A model generated the notes under the pieces. That model saw only the letters and a list, made by a program, of their open reading frames with translations. It ran no database searches and had not been told where the DNA came from. From the NCBI GenBank assembly GCA_913064755.1, contig CAJYBQ010000277.1:1-5339 (forward strand): 5,339 bases of DNA, written 5' to 3'. Shown piece after piece: positions 1-5,339 of this stretch (position 1 is the stretch's first letter; each line of letters begins with the position of its first letter). Made by a program: the position numbers and the translations under genes. This DNA comes from an uncultured Alphaproteobacteria bacterium (GTDB taxonomy: Bacteria; Pseudomonadota; Alphaproteobacteria; Minwuiales; Minwuiaceae).

Positions 1-83
1 CCGCCGCCGACCGGGCGCGGGTCGGGCAACCGATCAGGATCGACGCCTTCCACATCCCGCGGCCCGCGGCGCGCGCTGCCTGA
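1..83 (+). CDS. Possible 3' end of an unidentified gene (partial, enters from left edge)
   Basis: Reading from base 3, a plus-strand frame is open from the window edge to a TGA at 81-83, giving 26 residues. They include the stretch VGQPIRIDAFHIPR and end in an Ala/Arg/Pro-rich tail. The mix of charged and hydrophobic residues looks more like a real C-terminus than the two competing frames, which are Arg/Pro/Ser-rich, but 26 codons in GC-rich DNA prove little. The long inverted repeat begins 22 nt after the stop, where a transcript-end structure could sit. I do not recognise the family and assign no function. Alternatively this is non-coding flank or shadow sequence. Confidence 0.4.
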   Translation, partial: AADRARVGQPIRIDAFHIPRPAARAA

Positions 84-105
84 GCGCGTTTGTCTGTCTG
101 ATGGT

Positions 106-186
106 CTGTGCCGTCCCTCTCCCCCACCCGGCCACCCATTCAGGATGATCCAGTGGGTGGCCGGGTGGGGGAGAGGGACGGCACAG
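106..186. repeat. Long perfect inverted repeat (33-bp arms, 15-nt spacer)
   Basis: Bases 106-138 are exactly the reverse complement of 154-186, with the spacer at 139-153. In RNA the stem can extend two more pairs (a U-G wobble, then U-A), leaving an 11-nt loop. The left arm is pyrimidine-rich (CCCTCTCCCCCACCCGG in its middle) and the right arm purine-rich. No T-tract follows the hairpin in either direction, so it is not a classical intrinsic terminator, although it lies just after the possible upstream stop and 79 nt before apaG. The perfect match over 33 bp suggests selection or recent origin, as in dispersed intergenic palindromes (REP- or MITE-like elements) found in many GC-rich proteobacteria. 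Membership in such a family is inference. No obvious target-site duplication flanks it. Confidence 0.9.
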
Positions 187-265
187 CCGAAGCGCCGGTT
201 CATCCGCAGCAATCGCGACATCGCCGTGCTGGACAACCCGCGGGCCGCGCCGGATACTCCGCCGC

Positions 266-691
266 ATGTCAGCAGATCAGCAGTTCGATTCCGATGGACG
301 TTATGTTGCCCGCACCGGCGACATGGTCGTGCGCGTCAAGCCCGTGTACCTGGCCAACCAGTCGGAACCGGAACAGGGCCGCTATGTCTGGGCCTACGAG
401 GTGACGATAGAGAACGACGGGCCGGACACGGTGCAGCTCATCGACCGCTACTGGCACATCACCGACGGCCATGGCCGGGTGGAGGAGGTCGAGGGACCGG
501 GCGTGATCGGCAAGCAGCCGGTCCTGGAACCCGGTCAGCATTTCACCTATGCCAGCGGCTGTCCGCTGAAGACCCCCAGCGGCATCATGGTCGGCCACTA
601 CGTCATGCAGTCGGGCGGCGGATCACGCTTCCGCATCGCCATTCCCGCCTTTTCCCTCGACCTGCCGCGTCGCGACCAGATCCTGAATTGA
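266..691 (+). CDS. apaG: ApaG family protein (DUF525)
   Basis: This complete gene encodes 141 aa, slightly longer than the usual ~125-130 because of a short N-terminal extension. ApaG is a small cytoplasmic protein with a fibronectin-III-like beta-sandwich. It was named for linkage to apaH and is annotated as a Co2+/Mg2+ efflux-associated protein from enterobacterial mutant phenotypes; its molecular role is unsettled. Family hallmarks are VRVKPVYLANQSEP (22-35), RYVWAYEVTIEN (39-50), VQLIDRYWHITDGHGRVEEV (56-75), the GxGxxG-type motif GPGVIG (77-82), the SGCPLKTPSG stretch (97-106) and the C-terminal IPAFSLD (126-132). ATG 266 has only a weak upstream purine stretch, but it is the first ATG that keeps the whole domain; the next in-frame Met (residue 20) would cut into the first strand. 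The stop lies 10 nt before trkH, so the two are probably co-transcribed. apaH is not in the window. Confidence 0.95.
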   Translation: MSADQQFDSDGRYVARTGDMVVRVKPVYLANQSEPEQGRYVWAYEVTIENDGPDTVQLIDRYWHITDGHGRVEEVEGPGVIGKQPVLEPGQHFTYASGCPLKTPSGIMVGHYVMQSGGGSRFRIAIPAFSLDLPRRDQILN

Positions 692-701
692 TGCTGCTGG
701 A

Positions 702-2150
702 ATGGGTGACCCACGCGGCATTTTCCTGATCAACGGCATCTTCGCGGTGATGCTGGCGCTGGCCATGCTGATCCCCGCGGTGGTGGACCTGGTCGCGGAC
801 AACGATGATTTCCAGGTCTTCCTGATCGCCGCCGGAACCACCGGGTTCCTGGGCGGCACGGTGACCGCCTGCACCTGGCGGCGCGGCATCCGCCTCAGCC
901 TGCGCGGTGCCTTCATCCTGACGACTTCGGTCTGGCTGGTGCTGCCGACCTTCTCCGCCCTGCCCTTCGTGCTGGCCGGGCTGGAAATGTCCTACACCGA
1001 CGCGTTCTTCGAGGCGATGTCGGGCCTGACCACCACCGGGTCCACCGTCATATCCGGGCTGGACAACGCGCCGCCGGGCATCCTGATCTGGCGGTCGATC
1101 CTGCAATGGCTCGGCGGGGTCGGCATCATCGTCACCGCCATTGCCGTTCTGCCGCTGCTGCAGATCGGCGGCATGCAGCTGTTCCGCATGGAAAGTTCCG
1201 AAAGCTCCGACAAGGCCATGCCCCGCGCGGCGCAGATCGCCGGGGCCACGGCGGTGATCTACCTGCTGCTGACGCTGTGCTGCGCCGTGCTGCTCTGGGG
1301 GGTCGGACTGTCGTCCTTCGACGCCATGGCGCATGCGATGACCACCGTGGCGACCGGCGGCTTCTCCACCCGGGACGCCTCCATCGGCGGCTTCGCCAAC
1401 CCGGGCATGGAATGGATCATCATCGTCTTCATGGTGCTCGGCTCCCTGCCCTTCGTGCTCTACCTGCAGGTGGTGCGCGGGCGGCCGCTGGCGCTGTGGC
1501 GCGACACCCAGGTGCGCTGGTTCTTCATCACCCTGGGCGGCCTGTTCGCACTGGTGGCGCTGCTGACCGACCTGTTCACCGACGTGGCGCCGGTCGACGG
1601 GCTGCGGCTGATGCTGTTCAACGTCATTTCCGTCATGACCGGCACCGGCTACGCGTCCGACGACTACGGCAACTGGGGGCGGGCGGCGACGGCGCTGTTC
1701 TTCTTTGCCATGTTCATCGGCGGCTGTGCCGGGTCCACCAGCTGCGGCATCAAGATCTTCCGCTTCAAGGTGATGTTCGAGAACGCGCGGGTGCAGATCC
1801 AGGAACTGATCCGCCCGAACTCGGTCCGGGTGGCGCGGTTCAACGGCCGGCCCATCGAAAGCCACGTGACCGACGCGGTGATGAGCTACTTCTTCCTGTT
1901 CGCCATGGTCTTCGGGGTGCTGGCCTTCCTGCTGACCCTGACCGGGCTGGACATGACGACGGCCCTGTCCGGGGCCGCCACCGCCGTGGCCAACGTCGGC
2001 CCCGGGCTGGGCGACATCATCGGCCCGTCGGGCAATTTCCAGCCGCTGCCGGATACGGCGAAGTGGCTGCTGTCGGCGGGCATGTTGCTGGGGCGGCTGG
2101 AGCTGTTCACGGTCATGGTGCTGTTCACCCGCCGGTTCTGGTTGGCCTGA
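702..2150 (+). CDS. trkH: Trk system potassium uptake protein TrkH (pore subunit)
   Basis: This integral inner-membrane protein forms the K+-conducting path of the Trk uptake system and normally works with the cytoplasmic NAD(H)/nucleotide-binding regulator TrkA, which is not in this window. The product is 482 aa, essentially the length of E. coli TrkH (483). Hydrophobic segments cover most of the chain (for example ~7-30, 69-93, 181-204, 236-258, 390-415 and 455-477). All four pore-loop repeats are visible: TTTGST (110-115), ATGGFS (217-222), TGTGYA (313-318) and NVGPGLG (431-437), with likely filter glycines G113, G220, G316 and G433. The Gly/Ser-rich GCAGSTSCGIKI (341-352) matches the flexible intramembrane loop that gates the pore. 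R465 in GRLELF corresponds to the conserved arginine in the last helix that lies below the filter in known TrkH structures. ATG 702 follows the apaG stop by 10 nt and has only a weak ribosome binding site, consistent with translation following apaG. The ATG at 691 opens a 12-codon frame only. Confidence 0.97.
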   Translation: MGDPRGIFLINGIFAVMLALAMLIPAVVDLVADNDDFQVFLIAAGTTGFLGGTVTACTWRRGIRLSLRGAFILTTSVWLVLPTFSALPFVLAGLEMSYTDAFFEAMSGLTTTGSTVISGLDNAPPGILIWRSILQWLGGVGIIVTAIAVLPLLQIGGMQLFRMESSESSDKAMPRAAQIAGATAVIYLLLTLCCAVLLWGVGLSSFDAMAHAMTTVATGGFSTRDASIGGFANPGMEWIIIVFMVLGSLPFVLYLQVVRGRPLALWRDTQVRWFFITLGGLFALVALLTDLFTDVAPVDGLRLMLFNVISVMTGTGYASDDYGNWGRAATALFFFAMFIGGCAGSTSCGIKIFRFKVMFENARVQIQELIRPNSVRVARFNGRPIESHVTDAVMSYFFLFAMVFGVLAFLLTLTGLDMTTALSGAATAVANVGPGLGDIIGPSGNFQPLPDTAKWLLSAGMLLGRLELFTVMVLFTRRFWLA

Positions 2151-2189
2151 CGCAGGGAAACCGCCTGCTGCAGGGCAAATATTCCCAAT

Positions 2190-2218
2190 CCGACCGTTGC
2201 GTGGCGCGGCCCGACCGT
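2190..2218. repeat. 8-bp direct repeat CCGACCGT, 21 bp apart, in the acs leader
   Basis: CCGACCGT occurs at 2190-2197 and again at 2211-2218. The start-to-start distance is 21 bp, close to two helical turns, so a dimeric regulator could contact both copies on one DNA face. The pair lies 49-77 nt upstream of the acs start codon, where promoter or operator elements would be expected. I could not assign convincing sigma-70 -35/-10 boxes: TTGCGT (2197-2202) with CATTTT (2221-2226) is a poor match at 18-bp spacing. No known regulator motif is recognised. In GC-rich sequence an 8-mer repeat can arise by chance. Confidence 0.3.
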
Positions 2219-2251
2219 GCCATTTTCGGCGCATAAGAAACGCCAACCTTC

Positions 2252-2258
2252 AGAGGGA
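2252..2258 (+). promoter_or_regulatory. Ribosome binding site of acs
   Basis: AGAGGGA lies 8 nt upstream of ATG 2267, which is good Shine-Dalgarno complementarity at normal spacing. It fixes the acs start and is clearly stronger than the weak sites before apaG and trkH, as expected for a gene that starts its own transcription unit. Confidence 0.8.
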
Positions 2259-2266
2259 ACACGATC

Positions 2267-4210
2267 ATGGCCAAGACCTACCCCGTCAGTGATGCCTGGG
2301 CCACCAGCGCCCATGTGGACAATGACGCCTACCTGGCCATGTATCAGCGCTCCGTCGAGGATAACGAGGGTTTCTGGGCCGAACACGGCAAGCGCATCAC
2401 CTGGTCGAAGGACTACACGAGCGTGAAGGATGTTTCCTTCAACGCCGATGACCTGCACATCAACTGGTATGCCGACGGGGAACTGAACGCCGCCTACAAC
2501 TGCCTCGACCGCCACCTGGCGGAACGCGGCGACCAGACCGCGATCATCTGGGAGGGTGACGAGCCGGACCAGGATGAAACGATCACCTATGCCGACCTGC
2601 ATGCACGGGTCTGCCGCCTGTCGAACGGCTTGCTTGCGCGTGGCGTGAAGAAGGGCGACCGGGTCACCATCTACATGCCGATGATCCCGGAGGCCGCCGT
2701 CGCCATGCTGGCCTGTGCCCGCATCGGGGCGGTGCATTCGGTGGTCTTCGGCGGGTTCTCGCCGGAGGCGCTGGCCGGCCGGATCGAGGATTGCGAGTCC
2801 ACCTGCATCATCACCTCGGACGAGGGCGTGCGCGGGGGCCGCAAGATCCCGCTGAAGGCCAATACGGACGCCGCCATCGACGGGCATGGCCTGGACGTGA
2901 AGACGGTCGTCGTGGTGCGCCGCACCGGCGGCGACATCGCCTGGAACGACAGCCGCGACGTCTGGTACGACGAACTGACCGCCGCCCAGTCCGCCGATTG
3001 CCCGGCGGTGCCGATGAACGCGGAGGACCCGCTGTTCATCCTCTATACCTCCGGTTCCACCGGTCAGCCGAAGGGCGTGCTGCACACCACCGGCGGTTAC
3101 ATGGTCTATGCCTCCATGACCCATGAATACGTCTTCGACTACAAGCCGGGGGAGGTCTACTGGTGCACCGCCGATGTCGGCTGGGTCACCGGCCACAGCT
3201 ATATCCTCTACGGACCGCTGGCCAATGGCGCGACCACGGTGATGTTCGAAGGGGTGCCCAATTACCCCGACAACGGACGCTTCTGGCAGGTCTGCGACAA
3301 GCACGACGTCAGCCTGTTCTATACCGCGCCGACCGCCATCCGGGCGCTGATGGGCGCGGGCGACGGGCCGGTGAAGGCCAGCAGCCGCAAGTCACTGCGC
3401 CTGCTCGGCTCGGTGGGGGAACCGATCAACCCGGAGGCCTGGCAGTGGTATCACGACGTGGTGGGCGAAGGGCGTTGCCCCATCGTGGATACCTGGTGGC
3501 AGACGGAAACCGGCGGCATCCTGATCACGCCGCTGCCCGGTGCGACGGCGCTGAAGCCCGGCTCCGCCACCCGCCCGTTCTTCGGCATCAAGCCGATCCT
3601 GGTGGACGAGCACGGCAACGAACTGGACGGCGTGGCCAGCGGCAACCTGTGCATCACGGACAGCTGGCCGGGGCAGATGCGCACCGTCTACGGCGACCAT
3701 GAACGCTTCATCCAGACCTATTTCTCCACCTATCCCGGGCGCTATTTCACCGGCGACGGGGCCAATCGGGACGAAGACGGCTATTTCTGGATCACCGGCC
3801 GCGTCGATGACGTGATCAATGTCTCGGGCCATCGCATGGGTACGGCGGAGGTGGAAAGCGCACTGGTCGCCCACAACAACGTCGCGGAGGCCGCGGTCGT
3901 GGGCTATCCGCATGACGTGAAGGGCCAGGGCATCTACGCCTATGTCACCCTGAATGCGGGTGTCGAGGGCACGGATGCGCTGAAGAAGGAACTGGTGCAA
4001 TGGGTGCGCAAGGAAATCGGCCCCATCGCCAGCCCCGACAAGCTGCAGTGGGCCCCCGGCCTGCCGAAGACCCGCTCCGGCAAGATCATGCGCCGCATCC
4101 TGCGCAAGATCGCGGAGGATGATTTCGGCAGCCTTGGCGACACGTCCACCCTGGCCGACCCGGCGGTGGTCGACGACCTGATCGACAACCGCCAGAACCG
4201 GGCGAAGTAA
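2267..4210 (+). CDS. acs: Acetyl-CoA synthetase, AMP-forming (acetate--CoA ligase)
   Basis: This cytoplasmic enzyme converts acetate, ATP and CoA to acetyl-CoA, AMP and PPi through an acetyl-adenylate, allowing growth on or scavenging of acetate. The complete product is 647 aa (E. coli Acs 652). The N-terminal ACAS domain covers about 20-80, with GFWAEHGKRITW (35-46) and the NWYADGELNAAYNCLDRHL region (66-84). The ATP-binding P-loop is YTSGSTGQPKG (260-270). DTWWQTETGG (408-417) carries the acetate-pocket Trp (W411); V307, T308 and V383 match the other acetate-pocket residues of Salmonella Acs (V310, T311, V386), arguing for acetate over propionate. GRVDDVINVSGHRMG (511-525) holds the hinge Asp (D514) plus R512 and R523. 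PKTRSGKIMRR (600-610) carries the catalytic lysine K606, the residue reversibly acetylated in characterised Acs enzymes (Salmonella K609). The gene has its own leader and strong ribosome binding site and converges on fccB. Propionyl-CoA synthetase is a less likely alternative. Confidence 0.98.
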   Translation: MAKTYPVSDAWATSAHVDNDAYLAMYQRSVEDNEGFWAEHGKRITWSKDYTSVKDVSFNADDLHINWYADGELNAAYNCLDRHLAERGDQTAIIWEGDEPDQDETITYADLHARVCRLSNGLLARGVKKGDRVTIYMPMIPEAAVAMLACARIGAVHSVVFGGFSPEALAGRIEDCESTCIITSDEGVRGGRKIPLKANTDAAIDGHGLDVKTVVVVRRTGGDIAWNDSRDVWYDELTAAQSADCPAVPMNAEDPLFILYTSGSTGQPKGVLHTTGGYMVYASMTHEYVFDYKPGEVYWCTADVGWVTGHSYILYGPLANGATTVMFEGVPNYPDNGRFWQVCDKHDVSLFYTAPTAIRALMGAGDGPVKASSRKSLRLLGSVGEPINPEAWQWYHDVVGEGRCPIVDTWWQTETGGILITPLPGATALKPGSATRPFFGIKPILVDEHGNELDGVASGNLCITDSWPGQMRTVYGDHERFIQTYFSTYPGRYFTGDGANRDEDGYFWITGRVDDVINVSGHRMGTAEVESALVAHNNVAEAAVVGYPHDVKGQGIYAYVTLNAGVEGTDALKKELVQWVRKEIGPIASPDKLQWAPGLPKTRSGKIMRRILRKIAEDDFGSLGDTSTLADPAVVDDLIDNRQNRAK

Positions 4211-4227
4211 CGACCGAAGCTGCGACG

Positions 4228-4251
4228 GGCGGTTCCTCCAGGGGAACCGCC
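4228..4251. terminator. GC-rich hairpin in the convergent acs/fccB gap (possible bidirectional terminator)
   Basis: GGCGGTTCC (4228-4236) pairs perfectly with GGAACCGCC (4243-4251) around a 6-nt loop; two further inner pairs (a wobble and C-G) could shrink the loop. It sits in the 46-nt gap between the acs stop (4208-4210) and the fccB stop (4257-4259), the expected place for a terminator shared by convergent genes. No U-tract follows on either strand, so it may instead protect 3' ends or need Rho. The position and perfect stem are seen; the terminator role is inferred. Confidence 0.6.
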
Positions 4252-4256
4252 GGGGC

Positions 4257-5339
4257 TCATCCGAACATGTCGCTGGTGATGGACGCGTACCAGCCCTCGG
4301 CAAAGGCGGCCTCGTGGGCGCGGACGGCGGCGCCGGCATCCATCGGGCTGAGGCCACCGGAACCGTCGATGCCGACAATGCCGGCGGGCGTGGATCGATA
4401 GACCTTGGCGACGGAAATGCCGTGTTCCGGCCCGACCAGGCTGTAGCAGGTATTGGCGAAGGAACCGGCCACCGGGTCCCGCCCGGCCAGCGCGTGCACG
4501 ATGTTCGCGGCGGCAACCTTGCCCTGGCTGTTGGCGGAAAATCCCGACTTCGGCATCTGCCCGGCCACGGCGGCGTCACCGATGACGTGCACGTCCGCTG
4601 CCATGTCGGAGGCAAAGGTGACCGGGTCCACCGGGCACCAGCCGTCGGCGTTGACCAGCCCGGCGTCACGCGCGATGGCACCGGCCCATTGCGGCGGGAT
4701 GACATTGATCACTGCCGCGGCATGCCGGGTGCCGAAGGCGCTTTCGACCCAGCCCTCAGCCGCGTTGACCGTCACGATGCGGCCGTCGTCCGTGGCCCGG
4801 ACATGCTCGATCAGGCCCGGATAGAGCGCCGCCCAGCCCTGCCTGAACAGGGCCTGCTTCGAGAAACCGTCCTTGGCGTCGAGGATCAGGACCTTCGACC
4901 GGGGCCGGTGCCGCTGCAGCCAGTGGGCGATCAGGCTGGCGCGTTCATAGGGGCCGGGGGGGCAGCGGAACGGATTGTCGGGCGGCACGATGATCACCGT
5001 GTCGCCGTCGGCCATGGCCTCCAGTTGCCGCCGCAGCAGGGCGGTCTGCGGCCCTGCCTTCCAGGCGTGCGGCATGGTCTCCGCCGCCACGGCGTCATAA
5101 CCGGGCAGCGCGTTCCAGCGCATGTCGATGCCGGGGGACAGGATCGCCTTGCGAAAGCCGATCACGCTGTCATCGGCCAGACGCAGGGTGCGGCGTTCCG
5201 GGTCCAGCGCCAGCGCGCGCCGGTGCACCACCTCGATCCCGTGCGCGGCCAGCCCGTCATGGCCATGGGCGCTGTCGGACATCTGCCGCAGCCCGGCCAG
5301 CACCAGGTTGCTGAACGGGCCGGTGTGAAACACGGGACG
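4257..5339 (-). CDS. fccB: Flavocytochrome c sulfide dehydrogenase, flavoprotein subunit (FccB/SoxF family), 5' end beyond window
   Basis: The minus-strand gene runs from the right edge to a TGA at 4257-4259. FccB is a periplasmic FAD protein that oxidises sulfide to sulfur or polysulfide and passes electrons to the cytochrome c subunit FccA. About 360 of the usual ~430 residues are visible; the N-terminal FAD GxGxxG motif and signal peptide lie off-window. The Met encoded at 5331-5333 is internal, since the frame stays open to the edge. Counting from that Met: LSPGIDM (65-71), HAWKAG (89-94), NPFRCPPGPYERAS (120-133) with C124, GWCPVD (231-236), the FAD-contacting VHVIGDAA (248-255), PKSGFSANSQGKVAAA (261-276), and NTCYSLVGPEHGISVA (294-309) with C296, ending EGWYASITSDMFG. 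C124 and C296 match the pair forming the redox-active disulfide of Allochromatium vinosum FccB (Cys161/Cys337). The C-terminal FCSD domain separates it from ordinary sulfide:quinone reductases; SoxF is the alternative name within the family. A gene for FccA, if present, should lie right of 5339. Confidence 0.92.
   Translation of the reverse strand, partial: RPVFHTGPFSNLVLAGLRQMSDSAHGHDGLAAHGIEVVHRRALALDPERRTLRLADDSVIGFRKAILSPGIDMRWNALPGYDAVAAETMPHAWKAGPQTALLRRQLEAMADGDTVIIVPPDNPFRCPPGPYERASLIAHWLQRHRPRSKVLILDAKDGFSKQALFRQGWAALYPGLIEHVRATDDGRIVTVNAAEGWVESAFGTRHAAAVINVIPPQWAGAIARDAGLVNADGWCPVDPVTFASDMAADVHVIGDAAVAGQMPKSGFSANSQGKVAAANIVHALAGRDPVAGSFANTCYSLVGPEHGISVAKVYRSTPAGIVGIDGSGGLSPMDAGAAVRAHEAAFAEGWYASITSDMFG

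Noticed and set aside
145..729. 194-codon plus-strand frame starting inside the inverted-repeat spacer
   Set aside because: It overlaps all of apaG in another frame and gives an Arg/His/Pro-rich translation with no family resemblance.
691..729. ATG overlapping the apaG stop (TGATG) as a possible translationally coupled start
   Set aside because: This ATG opens a 12-codon frame that stops before entering TrkH. The ATG at 702 is in the correct frame and gives the expected N-terminus.
2152..2174. Possible terminator after trkH (GCAGG/CCTGC stem, or competing CCTG/CAGG stem)
   Set aside because: The stems are only 4-5 bp, mutually exclusive and not followed by a T-run, so they are too weak to call.
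2202..2220. Sigma-54-like -24/-12 promoter upstream of acs (TGGCGC ... GTGC)
   Set aside because: The GG and GC elements are about 4 nt too far apart for a sigma-54 promoter.
603..2246. 547-codon open frame on the minus strand opposite trkH
   Set aside because: The translation is dominated by His, Gln, Gly, Arg and Pro with no domain-like pattern, which is typical of the antisense shadow of a GC-rich gene. The opposing frame is an unmistakable TrkH.
1886..3304. 472-codon minus-strand frame overlapping the trkH end and the acs start
   Set aside because: It spans two well-supported plus-strand genes and their intergenic region, and its Gly/Val/His/Asp-rich composition mirrors their codon bias; no motif is recognised.
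3392..4705. 437-codon minus-strand frame overlapping acs and fccB
   Set aside because: It overlaps fccB on the same strand in another frame and then runs antisense to acs. Its composition is rich in Pro, Arg and Ser, and it has no recognisable domain.

Overview
This window comes from a high-GC proteobacterial chromosome. Strong G/C at third codon positions, an apaG gene directly followed by trkH, and the character of the acetyl-CoA synthetase suggest an alphaproteobacterium, perhaps of the Rhodospirillales type. That placement is an inference from protein character and composition, not a proven one.

Layout, left to right. (1) Positions 1-83 hold what may be the last 26 codons of a plus-strand gene that enters from the left; its function is not recognisable. 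(2) Positions 84-265 contain no gene but hold a very long perfect inverted repeat (33-bp arms, 15-nt spacer, 106-186). (3) apaG (266-691) and trkH (702-2150) lie 10 nt apart on the plus strand and look like an operon. They encode an ApaG/DUF525 protein and the pore-forming subunit of a Trk potassium uptake system. (4) A 116-nt leader (2151-2266) has a clear ribosome binding site and an 8-bp direct repeat spaced 21 bp, and precedes acs (2267-4210), a complete AMP-forming acetyl-CoA synthetase with all the diagnostic residues. (5) A 46-nt convergent gap holds a GC-rich hairpin. (6) On the minus strand, the C-terminal ~84% of fccB (4257-5339) encodes the flavoprotein subunit of flavocytochrome c sulfide dehydrogenase; its 5' end lies beyond the right edge.

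Function. The cassette combines ion homeostasis (K+ uptake; ApaG, historically linked to divalent cation resistance), acetate activation to acetyl-CoA, and periplasmic sulfide oxidation feeding electrons to cytochrome c. Acetate use plus sulfide oxidation fits a mixotrophic, possibly marine or sediment bacterium, but these look like neighbouring transcription units rather than one pathway. I see no mobile element, CRISPR array, RNA gene or novel multi-gene system. The least explained items are the long inverted repeat upstream of apaG, the spaced direct repeat upstream of acs, and a Cys-to-Gly change near the N-terminus of the visible FccB.
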